A DNA stretch of 64,000 nucleotides from GCA-2748575 sp965222725 (GTDB lineage Bacteria > Pseudomonadota > Gammaproteobacteria > Pseudomonadales > Ketobacteraceae): assembly GCA_965222725.1 (NCBI GenBank), contig OZ244969.1:1674001-1738000 (forward strand). The letters run 5' to 3'. The notes below the pieces were generated by a model. The model was not told the DNA's origin and did not search any database. It was given only the letters and a program-made list of their open reading frames with translations. Below are positions 41,624 to 51,225 of this stretch, piece by piece. The first letter of the stretch is position 1, and every line of letters starts with the position of its first letter. The translations under genes were made by a program, and so were the position numbers.

Positions 41624-42430
41624 ATGCAGCCAAGGTTTACCGGCAGCCTGGCGCTGTTTCAAATACTGATCCTGTGTCTTGTTCCCTGGGTGTCACTCAC
41701 CGGTGCCCATGGGGAATCCGGCGAGCCTGAAACAAAATCCCTGGTCCATATCTCTACCGGTGACTTTTCTCCCTGGACCGATGAAAACGCCACCCATGGG
41801 GGTTTTGTTAACCGTGTGGTTCGCGAAGCCTTTCGCCGCCAGGGGCTGTCAGTGGAATTCAGTTTCTGGCCCTGGAAGCGCGCTCTGGTAGCGGCACGCA
41901 ATGGTAAAGTGGATGCCACCTCTTTCTGGTATCTGAGTGAAGAGAAATCCCGGGATTTTTATTACAGCGAGCCCATTTCCGAACACCGGGAGATCTTCTT
42001 CTATCTCAAGAAACGAAACCTGCCCCCCTGGAAAACCCTCAGTGATCTGAGCGGCCTCGATATTGGCGCTACCCGTGGATACACCTATACCGATGAATTC
42101 TGGGAAATGGGCAAGCAAGGCGAGCTGACCATCTTCGAAGCCAATAGCGACGAACTGAACTTCAAAAAGCTGATGGCTGGCAGAGTGGATCTGTTCCCCG
42201 CCGGTGAAGTAGTTGGTTGGCGGGTACTTGAGGAACTGGATAAAAATGCCAGAGATAAAATCAGTGTTCTGGCTAAGCCGCTGGCCGAGCAACATGGCCA
42301 TTTGCTGTTCCCCAGGGAATCCCCCGCATCCAAAGCACTGCTAAAAAGTTTTAACGATGGACTACAAAGCATGCGGGATGACGGCACCTATCAGAAATAC
42401 TACCAGGACATGCTGCAGGGAATTTACTGA
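41624..42430 (+). CDS. periplasmic solute-binding protein, SBP_bac_3 family
   Basis: About 268 residues with a signal peptide (cleavage after GAHG, near residue 29). The mature part has the two-lobed amino-acid-binding fold (PF00497 type): GGFVNRVVREAFRRQG, the WKRAL segment, DATSFWYL and ending YQKYYQDML. No ABC permease or ATPase genes are near, so this may be an orphan binding protein that feeds a sensor. AGGGGC precedes ATG 41624. Followed by a porin after 28 bp. Confidence 0.85.
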   Translation: MQPRFTGSLALFQILILCLVPWVSLTGAHGESGEPETKSLVHISTGDFSPWTDENATHGGFVNRVVREAFRRQGLSVEFSFWPWKRALVAARNGKVDATSFWYLSEEKSRDFYYSEPISEHREIFFYLKKRNLPPWKTLSDLSGLDIGATRGYTYTDEFWEMGKQGELTIFEANSDELNFKKLMAGRVDLFPAGEVVGWRVLEELDKNARDKISVLAKPLAEQHGHLLFPRESPASKALLKSFNDGLQSMRDDGTYQKYYQDMLQGIY

Positions 42431-42458
42431 ATCACAATAAACCACAGAGAGACCCGTG

Positions 42459-43514
42459 ATGACAACAAAACCTCTGTTGCCGGTAACCGCTGCAATTGCA
42501 GCACTGGGTGTGGCTCCACTGACACAGGCCTATGAAATCAGTCCACTGCTGAATATCTATGGCAGCCTGAATCTTGGGATTGAATATCGGATGCTGGAGG
42601 ATATCAATGGCCAGGATCTGGGTTACGAAGATCATTTTGAAATTCAGGACGCTTACTCAGGCATTGGCATCAAAGGCGTGCAGTTAATTCAGGACGGCAT
42701 CAGTGTGTTCTATGATTTTGGTCTGGCTCTGGATACAACCAATGGCAAGCTGGCAGAAAACCCGCAAACGTCCTGGGAGGGACCAGATCTGGAAGAAAAT
42801 GTGGCCAAAGTGGGTGTTGTCAGTGATTTTGGTACGGTATCGGTGGGGAGAATGTGGAACGCCTATTACAACCGCGTTGCCTATACCACAGACCATTTCA
42901 GCAGTGGTTGGACCGGGTTTGATACCTATGCGCCTTTTCAGCTGAATCGCATGCTGACCTATCAGAGCCCGGAGCTGGACGGCTTCAGTTTTGCGGTGAA
43001 TATCAAAATTGCCGATTCCAAACGGGAAGATGCCGAACAGGATCGTTACATTGCGGCGGCCACCTATCAGATAGAAAAAACCACCCTCAACCTGGGCTTT
43101 GACAGTGTGACCGGTGGCACCGATCTGTTGGGTATGAGTGTGGCTCAGGGCCTGGGTGCTTTTACCCTGTCGGGCAAGCTGGAATGGCTTGCCAATGGCA
43201 AACAGGATGGTGACGATGCCACGCTGATAACCTTGTTGCTGGAATATGCTGCGGGGAAAAACCTGTTCAAGTTTCATGTGGCCGATGGTGACTATCCCGG
43301 TTACATCGGGGTGCGCAAGGATTCAGGGTCAGAAATTGGCGTGGGCATGGATCATTACCTTACCGAGCAGTTTTACGTGTTTGCCGAGTTTCATCACAGC
43401 GATGACTACTGCGCCTACGATCTGACAGAAGCCGATGGCAATGGCTCATACACCAATGGTGTGGCTGGCATTGCCTGTGATGTGCTGTCGGTGGGCAGTC
43501 ATTATTCTTTCTGA
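42459..43514 (+). CDS. outer-membrane porin
   Basis: 351 residues: signal peptide (cleavage after LTQA, near residue 24), then a beta-barrel pattern of alternating residues and a C-terminal Phe (GSHYSF), the BAM recognition signal. Resembles general trimeric Gram-negative porins of 16 strands. A Cys pair near the end (residues about 311 and 328). ATG 42459 is preferred to the GTG just before it. It follows the binding protein and precedes a hybrid kinase, a possible uptake-and-sensing set. Confidence 0.85.
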   Translation: MTTKPLLPVTAAIAALGVAPLTQAYEISPLLNIYGSLNLGIEYRMLEDINGQDLGYEDHFEIQDAYSGIGIKGVQLIQDGISVFYDFGLALDTTNGKLAENPQTSWEGPDLEENVAKVGVVSDFGTVSVGRMWNAYYNRVAYTTDHFSSGWTGFDTYAPFQLNRMLTYQSPELDGFSFAVNIKIADSKREDAEQDRYIAAATYQIEKTTLNLGFDSVTGGTDLLGMSVAQGLGAFTLSGKLEWLANGKQDGDDATLITLLLEYAAGKNLFKFHVADGDYPGYIGVRKDSGSEIGVGMDHYLTEQFYVFAEFHHSDDYCAYDLTEADGNGSYTNGVAGIACDVLSVGSHYSF

Positions 43515-43641
43515 CACCCGCTGTCGTCAACGAGGCTGGCATACTGCAACCCGTCGCAGAAAAACGGTAATAATCACAAAAGCCGCCCACAACGGTAAAA
43601 GAGCCTCACTTCTGCTCGGTGTTTTGCTTTAAACTGCGGTT

Positions 43642-45360
43642 ATGGACACCGTAACTGCCAAAAATATTGAACATGCCCAGGTCGACTATGTGTTTAAGCA
43701 GTTGGCCGTTACCGGGCTGCCCCATGCGGTGGCGGTTACTATTACCGCGGCCATGGTCTGGTGGGATATTCAGGGGCTCGGCATCCTGATCTGGTTTGCC
43801 CTGCTGCAATCCAGCCATATTATGCGGATCTATATACTGGACCGGCTCTGGAAACAGAATCAGGCTCAGGGGGACTACCGGGTTGTTAAACCCTTTCTGA
43901 TATTCGGCATGGTATCTACCGGTTGCCTGTGGGCTGCCGTACCCGCCTTTTTTATGGAAGGCGTGGATACCGAGACCTTTATTTTCATATCCATTGTGAT
44001 CGCCGGCATGGTGGCAGCAACACTGCCCGCATTGGCGGCTTACCTTAAAGCCTATCTCGCCTTTGCGTATCCCTTGCTGTTGGTGCTTACCTATCGCTAC
44101 TTCAGTATGGATATGTATGCCATTGGCTTTCTGACACTCTGTTATCTGGCGGCAGTCTCTGCCATCAGCGTGACGATCAATCGAATTATTACCCAGTCCA
44201 TAACCCTGGATTTCAAACAACGCAGCCTGCTTCAGGAAGTGACTCTGGCCAAAGAAAAAGCGGAGCAGGCCAGCCTGGCGAAATCCCGTTTTCTTGCTGC
44301 TGCCAGCCACGACCTGCGCCAGCCATTGCAGGCGCTGGGCCTGATTATGGAAAGTCTGCGTTTGAGGCTTTCCGACAATACCGACATGCAACGACTGGTA
44401 CAGCAGGGGTTGATATCCCACAATGCGCTGAGTGAACTGTTCAATGCGTTACTGGAACTATCCCGTCTGGAATCCCATCAGCAGGAAGTGCAGCGCACCC
44501 ATTTCAATGGTCATGAAATTCTGGAATCCATTGTGAGTGAGTTCCGCCCCATGGCCGAGGAAAAAGGTCTGGAGCTGGTGTTCTGTGGTACCCCCTGTGT
44601 GGTGGATACAGACCCCGTTATGTTCGGCCGGATTATTCGCAACCTGCTGACCAATGCTCTGAAGTTTACCGAGCGGGGCCAGGTGAGTGTGTCGTCCAGA
44701 GTGATGGGGAATCAGATAGAGGTGGCAGTTGCTGACACCGGTATCGGTATTGCACCGGCAGATCAAGAACGTATTTTTGATGAATACCATCAGGTGTCCA
44801 ACAAAGCACGTCGCCGTGAAGAAGGTATCGGTCTGGGGCTGTCGGTAGTTAAAAAAATCTGCGAATTACTGGGCCATGATATCCGATTGCAATCGGCGCC
44901 GGGAAAAGGCTCCACTTTTACCATTACGCTGCCGGCCGGTGATGCCGACCGGGTAGTGACCGCACGCCAGGAAGCGGAAAGCGATGTCACCGGCCTGGAA
45001 GTGCTGATAATTGACGATGATGAGGCCGTACTCGAAGCGGTATCCCGGTTGCTGAGCGACTGGGGGTGCGAGGTAAGCGTTGCGAGCTGTATTGCCGAAG
45101 CGCTGCAACGGGTAGAGGTTGAGGGTGTAACCCCGGCTTTTGTGCTTTCGGATTATCGACTGGAGGAAGAAGGTACCGGCATTGATGCGATCGAGGCAGT
45201 GCGCTCCCGCCTGAAGCTGCCGATTGCCGGGCTGTTAATGAGTGGTGACACCGACCCTGAACTGGTGGCGGACATCCGCAACCGGGGTTACCACCTGTTG
45301 CGCAAACCGGTAAAACCTGTGCATTTGCGAAAGGTGATGCGGCAGTTGATGGATGGGTGA
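43642..45360 (+). CDS. membrane hybrid histidine kinase with C-terminal receiver
   Basis: 572 residues. Five or six membrane helices fill residues 20-185 with no large periplasmic loop, so the signal is probably sensed in the membrane. A short coiled coil leads to HisKA with ASHDLRQPLQAL (His223), HATPase with N, G1 (DTGIGIAP), F and G2 (GIGLGLSVV) boxes, and a receiver with Asp504 (LSDYRL). RpfC/PdsS-like layout without an Hpt domain. It lies before an orphan STAND ATPase and a LuxR-type regulator. The target regulator is not certain. Confidence 0.9.
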   Translation: MDTVTAKNIEHAQVDYVFKQLAVTGLPHAVAVTITAAMVWWDIQGLGILIWFALLQSSHIMRIYILDRLWKQNQAQGDYRVVKPFLIFGMVSTGCLWAAVPAFFMEGVDTETFIFISIVIAGMVAATLPALAAYLKAYLAFAYPLLLVLTYRYFSMDMYAIGFLTLCYLAAVSAISVTINRIITQSITLDFKQRSLLQEVTLAKEKAEQASLAKSRFLAAASHDLRQPLQALGLIMESLRLRLSDNTDMQRLVQQGLISHNALSELFNALLELSRLESHQQEVQRTHFNGHEILESIVSEFRPMAEEKGLELVFCGTPCVVDTDPVMFGRIIRNLLTNALKFTERGQVSVSSRVMGNQIEVAVADTGIGIAPADQERIFDEYHQVSNKARRREEGIGLGLSVVKKICELLGHDIRLQSAPGKGSTFTITLPAGDADRVVTARQEAESDVTGLEVLIIDDDEAVLEAVSRLLSDWGCEVSVASCIAEALQRVEVEGVTPAFVLSDYRLEEEGTGIDAIEAVRSRLKLPIAGLLMSGDTDPELVADIRNRGYHLLRKPVKPVHLRKVMRQLMDG

Positions 45361-45483
45361 CCAGGTGGTTTTGCGGTGTTACGACGTTTTCCTGATAAGG
45401 CGCTAGTTGTTATACAATAAACAGTCCTGGTCCGGCTGCTCATCAGTCCATATGGGCCCCATTCATGGCAATAGCGTTAAACT

Positions 45484-48189
45484 ATGATCTCCGAGCGTTC
45501 GATCAATATCAGGACTGATACCTGTAAGAAGCTGCTTGCTTTCCTGGCGGATGATGTAACCCAGAGCCTTTTTATCCTGGGTGAAGCCGGCTCAGGAAAA
45601 ACCCACACACTGTTTAAAGCGCTTCACTGTATCGATACACCACACCTTTACATTAAGTATGATCAATTCTTTCAACAGGAACCCTTGCCGGTAAAGATAT
45701 TTAACCGTGTCCCGGAAGTTGATGAGGCTGCCAGCAGGTCGGAAGCGAAAAGTGAGTTTGACTGGTTGTTGGGGCAGAGCGAGCTTCACTATCAATGTAA
45801 ACGTAAATTGCTGGCTATGCTTCGTGCGGTAGATGGTAATCTGGTTTTGGTGGTTGATGATGTTCAATGGGCCTCGGTTGGTGATATCACCATGCTTCCT
45901 GAATATATTCCCGATCCATTACCATCAAACCTCAAAATTGTTTTTATTGCCCGGAGTGATGACGCTTATCATTACAAGCATGAGGCGGTTTGTAACAAGT
46001 TGGCCGCCATGAGCAGTGGTTTCGAGGTGATTGAGCTTGATGCTCTGGATAATGAAGACGCATTCAGGTTTGCTGAGGAGTGTGCCTTGGCGAGACAGCT
46101 GGATATTCCGCAGGGAACGATGTCGCAAATTTTGTCGTCTGCGAAAAGTAATCCATTCTATATTCAGTTCTTTATTAATGTTTATGGTGATGACACCGGG
46201 TATTTTGGTGCGGATGTGGCGCAAAGGTCTATTTTGGACTTTATTAACACCACGCTGGATCAGGAGTTGCGTTATATTCTGTTTGTTGGTGCCCAGATCG
46301 GTTTCCAGTTTCCCTATGATCTGATACAGCGTTATTTTGCGTTTTCACCCAGGCTTTTAGAGCAAAGAATCAAACGCTTGACGGACCTGGGTATTATGCA
46401 GGAGGCAGATGAGGAAGGTTTTATAGGATTCAGTCATGATAAAATATACGAGATTTGTAAGAATCTTTTTCTGAGCAAGAATCTTAAAGAAGTCAACAGT
46501 TCGTTGTTTGAGCTCTTGCGGAAAAATGAGGCAGTGTCGCTTCACGATAAACCGGTAAAGATAGCGCTCTTCTATGTTCGTTCCGGTAAAGGAATTCAAT
46601 CGATTGCCAACGTTGAGCCTCTTTTTGTTGAAGGCCTGGAGTACGCGATTGCCAACTTTCTCAGTGAATCATCCAGTGAAATAGCGCTTTTTCTGGAGAG
46701 AGAGGTTTTTAATCGGAAGAGACGTACAGGCTTATTTCCGGTTGCCCTGTCAAAGCTTATGGCGCAGGCGTTTTATCAGCAGGGTGAATTGGCGAAATCA
46801 ATGGCCATACTTGAGGCGGCTGAGCGTCGTGAACCTGACAGGATGCATCGAGCAGATTTGCTGCTTATGCAGGCAGATATCTATTTCTCAAATAATGATC
46901 TGAAGCACACCGAAGTCTATACCCGTAGAATGCTTTCATTGTTCGGGCATCCCGCTTTTAAAAATCAGATAGCGCTAAAGGCCTACATGGCTATGCAGCT
47001 TGTGCCCTTGGTGTCCTGGTTTAACAGTAAAGACGGCTTGCGAAGATTTGAAACACCCTGTTTAGATAAGGCGATACAGCAGTACAATAAAGGCCTGCTT
47101 AAATCAGCTTCCTATTACTATAGTAGTGATCCTTTCAATTCGGGCCTTAGTCTGATGCTTATACTGAAGAATTCATTCAGGTATGGCTCGACAGAGGAGA
47201 CCTCTGTTGCCTTGCAGTTATTTGCTTCTGTTATCGTTGGAGGTTTTTTTAAGGACTACAAAAAAGCTTATTACCTGTCAGAGTATTCGTTCATGATTGG
47301 CTCTCGCTGTCATTCCGAGTATTACCACTATCGACTGATATTCACCTATGATTGCTTTCTTTCTTATTTTACTAACAGTATCAGCTCGACCATAGCTGCT
47401 CTGGACAACAGTTTTGATCGCTGTCTTACTGTTGGGGCATCGGATATTGCCAGTTATGCCGCGCATTTGGCTACTTTGCATCGGATGGATGCAGCAGCAA
47501 GTCTGCATGATAGCCAGCATTGGCTGCGGGCATACTCTGACCGCCTTGCGAAGCATAATCTGAACAGTACCAGACTCTGGAATCAGGTGCTGCTTCAGTT
47601 CATTGAAGATGTCTCAAATAGCACCACGCAGCCATTGATGCAGGGCAAGCATTTTAATATGCGCACCTTGGCGAAAAGTGATGACAAAAGTCTGTTTTAT
47701 ATTGCCCACCATTTTCGAGGCCTTGCCTGTATGCTGCGCGGCAGATGGAAGGAAGCATACAACGAGTTGCGGAAGGCAAAAAAGTATCATTATTTTGTAA
47801 TCGGAATTTACATCGAATATCTCACTGAGTTCTATCTGGGGATCTGTGCGGCAAGGCTTCCGGCCGCCAGAAAATTTCCAGCGAATCATATTCGGAAGGT
47901 TGAGAAGCATCTGGGCTTTTTAGCCAAACCGAAAGCCTATCCTAATCAGACATTGGTGGGGAAAAGGTGCTTGTTACGAGGTTATATCGAGAATCTGGGA
48001 GGCAATAGCGCCAATGCTAAAGCGCTTTTTGAAGAGGCAGCGGAACTGTCGGCCCAAAATGGTCATCTTCTGGATCGTATTCTGGCGCTTGATGCGCTGA
48101 GGCGGCTTGATGGTAGTGAGATAGTGAGCGAAGAAATCGTTAGATGTTTAATCCAGTGGGGGGCTACGCCTGATCTGGTCAAAAAGTAA
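45484..48189 (+). CDS. STAND-type AAA ATPase with TPR-like helical repeats, orphan
   Basis: 901 residues. N-terminal NTPase (about 10-300) with Walker A GEAGSGKT (33-40) and Walker B LVLVVDDVQW (120-129), as in AAA_16/MalT-like signal ATPases. The remaining 600 residues are helical repeats, including TPR-like pairs. Unlike MalT or the kinase-AAA-histidine-kinase proteins, there is no DNA-binding, kinase or other output domain, so it must act on a partner. By eye it is richer in A and T than its neighbours. It lies between a hybrid kinase and a convergent LuxR-type regulator; a three-part pathway is inferred. Confidence 0.75.
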   Translation: MISERSINIRTDTCKKLLAFLADDVTQSLFILGEAGSGKTHTLFKALHCIDTPHLYIKYDQFFQQEPLPVKIFNRVPEVDEAASRSEAKSEFDWLLGQSELHYQCKRKLLAMLRAVDGNLVLVVDDVQWASVGDITMLPEYIPDPLPSNLKIVFIARSDDAYHYKHEAVCNKLAAMSSGFEVIELDALDNEDAFRFAEECALARQLDIPQGTMSQILSSAKSNPFYIQFFINVYGDDTGYFGADVAQRSILDFINTTLDQELRYILFVGAQIGFQFPYDLIQRYFAFSPRLLEQRIKRLTDLGIMQEADEEGFIGFSHDKIYEICKNLFLSKNLKEVNSSLFELLRKNEAVSLHDKPVKIALFYVRSGKGIQSIANVEPLFVEGLEYAIANFLSESSSEIALFLEREVFNRKRRTGLFPVALSKLMAQAFYQQGELAKSMAILEAAERREPDRMHRADLLLMQADIYFSNNDLKHTEVYTRRMLSLFGHPAFKNQIALKAYMAMQLVPLVSWFNSKDGLRRFETPCLDKAIQQYNKGLLKSASYYYSSDPFNSGLSLMLILKNSFRYGSTEETSVALQLFASVIVGGFFKDYKKAYYLSEYSFMIGSRCHSEYYHYRLIFTYDCFLSYFTNSISSTIAALDNSFDRCLTVGASDIASYAAHLATLHRMDAAASLHDSQHWLRAYSDRLAKHNLNSTRLWNQVLLQFIEDVSNSTTQPLMQGKHFNMRTLAKSDDKSLFYIAHHFRGLACMLRGRWKEAYNELRKAKKYHYFVIGIYIEYLTEFYLGICAARLPAARKFPANHIRKVEKHLGFLAKPKAYPNQTLVGKRCLLRGYIENLGGNSANAKALFEEAAELSAQNGHLLDRILALDALRRLDGSEIVSEEIVRCLIQWGATPDLVKK

Positions 48190-48231
48190 GTGATAGAATT
48201 TTGAAATTCAATCAGACCTCTTGGTTTCCTC

Positions 48232-48891
48232 TCAAAGAATCCCCAATTTACGCGCCTCTGCCACACAATGATATCGGTTATCCGCATCCAGAATGCTGAT
48301 CAGTGCCGACACATGGGCCTTTACCGTGGTTTCGGAAATACTCAGTGTCTCAGCAATTTCACTGTTGGAATAACCTTCTGCAATCAGTAACAGCACATCC
48401 TTGCGACGACTGCTGAGCTGTTCCAGAATTCGCTCTCTGGCCTTGTGGTCGGTGGAGCCCTTGTATTGGTCCAGCGCCAGTTTCTGTTCCGGAGCGATAT
48501 AGGCTTCGCCGGCTTCAATGGCGCTGATGCAATCCCGGAATACGGATTTGCCGCTGGCTTTGTGAATAAAGCCGCTCACCCCCAGATCGATGGCTTCGGA
48601 TACCAGAGCGATCTCGTCCATGCCGGTCATCATGATGATGGGGGCGGTAATAAACAGGTCATTCAGGCGCTTGGTCAGGGTAAGGCCGTCGCAGTCCGGC
48701 AGCTTGTAATCGACAAATATCCAGTCCAGATCAGACCGTTGGGTGACGATGGCGATGGCGCTTTCGGCGTCTTCAGCCTGAATAATCTCAACCTCTCCAA
48801 AAATATCCCCCAGGATGACGGAAATGCCATCCAGGTAGATCGGATGATCATCTACCAGTAATACATGGGTTTTGGATGGGGTAGCGCTCAT
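48232..48891 (-). CDS. NarL/FixJ-type response regulator with LuxR helix-turn-helix
   Basis: 219 residues: receiver domain (about 8-125) with VDDHP and Asp61 in IFVDYKLPD, Thr and Lys switch residues (MMTGM, HKAS), and a LuxR-type helix-turn-helix at 155-215 (SSRRKDVLLLIAEGYSNSEIAETLSISETTVKAHVSALIS). It probably acts as a transcription factor. Its kinase may be the hybrid kinase at 43642, on the far side of the STAND gene, but phosphotransfer would need an Hpt protein or direct transfer. Confidence 0.92.
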   Translation of the reverse strand: MSATPSKTHVLLVDDHPIYLDGISVILGDIFGEVEIIQAEDAESAIAIVTQRSDLDWIFVDYKLPDCDGLTLTKRLNDLFITAPIIMMTGMDEIALVSEAIDLGVSGFIHKASGKSVFRDCISAIEAGEAYIAPEQKLALDQYKGSTDHKARERILEQLSSRRKDVLLLIAEGYSNSEIAETLSISETTVKAHVSALISILDADNRYHCVAEARKLGIL

Positions 48892-48993
48892 TGCCTGACT
48901 CTGTTTAGGCTTGGTGATCGGATTAGCCAGTTATGAAAACGGCTGACTTAATAACAGAGAGGAATAGTAACAAAGAACGCCGCTGCTTACCTG

Positions 48994-49632
48994 TTACCCG
49001 GTGAGGTTTATCGTTTCAAATTGTTGATTTGTTAGCTCCGCCGCAATGAATTGTAAATTGCGTGGGTCAATCACCAGCTGATAGTGCCCGAATGGCCAGG
49101 TGCCGCGGGGTGCCTTAACGACTTTGGCTTCCGGGATGGTGGCGGATTCGCGGCTGACCACCAGATCGCCTTCGGCATAGATGGATATGATCCGGGCCTG
49201 TTCCAGGGCATGAGTCTGCCGGTGGAGCCGTTCCATAAGCGGGCTGTCGGGCGTCAGTTCCTGGGCGCGCTTGCCCACATGGGGCAGCCGCCGGAATGGC
49301 GTAACGAAGGGGGTACCGCGAAGAGGGGAGCCAACCGTAATGGCTGTGTGGACACAGCGGTGGCCGTCCAGGTGGCGCAGGTAGTGCAGGGCGATCACGC
49401 CCCCTTTGCTCACGCCCACCAGGTTCACTTTGTGCACGCCGCTGCGATCCAGTACCTGGGCCACTTTATGGGCCAGGATCCGGGAGCCTTCTTCCACGTT
49501 AATGGTATTCAGGCCGGGAATGGGTACGTCGTGGGTTTCGATACCGTGGCGCCGCAACGTCAGGTGAATGGGCAGGTTGGTAAGCGCATTGGCCAGATAG
49601 CCATGAATAACGATGGTCGGTAGGGGTTCCAT
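48994..49632 (-). CDS. alpha/beta hydrolase, lipase-like
   Basis: 212 residues, no signal peptide. HGYLANAL near the start is the oxyanion-hole region; GVSKGG with Ser75 is the nucleophile elbow (Lys in place of the usual His/Tyr/Met at position X). A late Asp and His (GHYQLV) complete a plausible triad. Similar to YvcA/PGAP1-like esterases. Substrate unknown. It reads away from the regulator and toward no obvious partner. Confidence 0.8.
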   Translation of the reverse strand: MEPLPTIVIHGYLANALTNLPIHLTLRRHGIETHDVPIPGLNTINVEEGSRILAHKVAQVLDRSGVHKVNLVGVSKGGVIALHYLRHLDGHRCVHTAITVGSPLRGTPFVTPFRRLPHVGKRAQELTPDSPLMERLHRQTHALEQARIISIYAEGDLVVSRESATIPEAKVVKAPRGTWPFGHYQLVIDPRNLQFIAAELTNQQFETINLTG

Positions 49633-49703
49633 GACGTTGGCCTCCGGGCTTTGTCAGGCAACAGTTACCTTGATTCTAGCACGGACGTTCAGGGAATGAG
49701 TGG

Positions 49704-50666
49704 TTACTCGGATTCCTTGTCGAGGAAGGCGGCCAGTTCATTGGTGGCCTTGACCAGCGCATCACTGATGGCCGGTTCGCTGCTGGCATGGCCGGCCTCA
49801 CGAATAATGTTCAGTTCGGCATTTTCCCAGGCTTGGTGCAGGGCCCGGGAATTATCCAGTGGGCAGACCATGTCATAGCGGCCATGGACGATAATGCCGG
49901 GAATGGCCTGGATCTTGTCCATGTTGTTGATGATCTGGTTTTCCTCGATAAAGCTGTTGTTGAGGAAGTAGTGCACTTCGATCCGGGCCAGGCTCAGGGC
50001 CGTGTGCGGGTCGGTGAAGTGATCCATTACCCGGGTGCTGGGTTTGAGGGTGGCGCAGCTGCCTTCCCAGGTGGACCAGGCTTTGGAGGCCGACATGCGC
50101 ACAATTTCATTGTCGCTGTTCAGCCGTTTGTTGTAGGCCTGCAGTAAATCGCCACGCTCGCTGGTGGGTATGGGTTTAAGAAACTCCTCCCAGGCCTCCG
50201 GAAATATCCGGTTGGCGCCTTCCTGGTAAAGCCATTGCAGATCCTTTTTCCTGGAAAGAAACACGCCGCGCAATACCATGGCGGTTACCTGATCCGGGAA
50301 CGCCTGGGCATAAAGCAGGGCCAGCGTGGCGCCCCAGGAACCGCCAAACAACACCCATTGTTCCACACCGAGGTGAGCGCGAATTTTTTCGATATCGTCA
50401 ATCAGGTGCTGCGTGGTGTTGTTTTCCAGAGAGCCGTGAGGTCTGGATTTGCCGCAGCCGCGCTGATCAAAAAGAATAATGCGGTATTTCTCGGGATTGA
50501 AGAAGCGGCGGTTAAAGGGTTCGGTGCCGCCTCCGGGCCCGCCGTGCAGAAACAGGAGCGGGATGCCGGTTGGCGTGCCGCATTCCTCAATGTAGAGGGT
50601 GTGGGTATTATCCACGGCTAGCTGGTGTTCGGCGTAAGGCTTGATATCCGGATAAAGCGCGAGCAT
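49704..50666 (-). CDS. pip: proline iminopeptidase
   Basis: 320 residues, alpha/beta hydrolase of peptidase family S33. Visible: HGGPGGG (41-47, oxyanion hole), DQRGCGKS, nucleophile elbow GGSWG with Ser110, and the Asp/His of the triad (HGRYDMVCP, EAGHASSEP). It removes N-terminal proline from peptides. Cytoplasmic. Single-gene unit; length is normal for the bacterial enzyme. Confidence 0.95.
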   Translation of the reverse strand: MLALYPDIKPYAEHQLAVDNTHTLYIEECGTPTGIPLLFLHGGPGGGTEPFNRRFFNPEKYRIILFDQRGCGKSRPHGSLENNTTQHLIDDIEKIRAHLGVEQWVLFGGSWGATLALLYAQAFPDQVTAMVLRGVFLSRKKDLQWLYQEGANRIFPEAWEEFLKPIPTSERGDLLQAYNKRLNSDNEIVRMSASKAWSTWEGSCATLKPSTRVMDHFTDPHTALSLARIEVHYFLNNSFIEENQIINNMDKIQAIPGIIVHGRYDMVCPLDNSRALHQAWENAELNIIREAGHASSEPAISDALVKATNELAAFLDKESE

Positions 50667-50780
50667 TGATCACCTGACCTGTGAGCTGTTTCTGCGTCTG
50701 GCTTACTGTAGCCTAAAAACGTTAAGATTGCGCACTCATTATCGGGTTGAAATCCTTACAAAAAGACAGGCAGGTGGCAG

Positions 50781-51218
50781 TTGAAAGCGTTAATCCAGCG
50801 GGTAAGTCATGCAGCGGTAACGGTAGACGATGCTGTGATCGGACAGATTGATAAAGGCATTCTGGCTTTTGTTGGCGTGGAAAAAGGTGATGATGAAAGC
50901 AAAGCCGACAAGCTGCTGGATAAGCTGCTGCGCTACCGTGTATTTTCCGATGATGAAGGCAAGATGAATCTGTCGGTTGGCGATATCGGCGGTGGCCTGT
51001 TGCTGGTATCCCAGTTTACCCTGGCGGCGGATACCCGCAAGGGCTTGCGGCCCAGTTTCAGTTCTGCAGCACCCCCGGCCGAAGGGGAGCGTTTGTACGA
51101 CTATGTATGTACACAGGCAAAGGTGCGCCACCCGCAGGTGGCAACCGGTCAGTTCGGTGCGGATATGAAAGTGGCATTGCTGAACGACGGCCCGGTTACT
51201 TTTTTACTGGAGGTGTAA
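50781..51218 (+). CDS. dtd: D-aminoacyl-tRNA deacylase Dtd
   Basis: 145 residues starting at TTG 50781 with AGGTGG upstream. Conserved motifs SQFTL (Ser-x-x-Thr type) and NDGPVTF form the chiral proofreading site. It removes D-amino acids and Gly wrongly attached to tRNA. The gene converges on tatC with only seven bases between, the same neighbourhood seen in many gammaproteobacteria. Confidence 0.96.
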   Translation: MKALIQRVSHAAVTVDDAVIGQIDKGILAFVGVEKGDDESKADKLLDKLLRYRVFSDDEGKMNLSVGDIGGGLLLVSQFTLAADTRKGLRPSFSSAAPPAEGERLYDYVCTQAKVRHPQVATGQFGADMKVALLNDGPVTFLLEV

Positions 51219-51225
51219 GGGGCTG

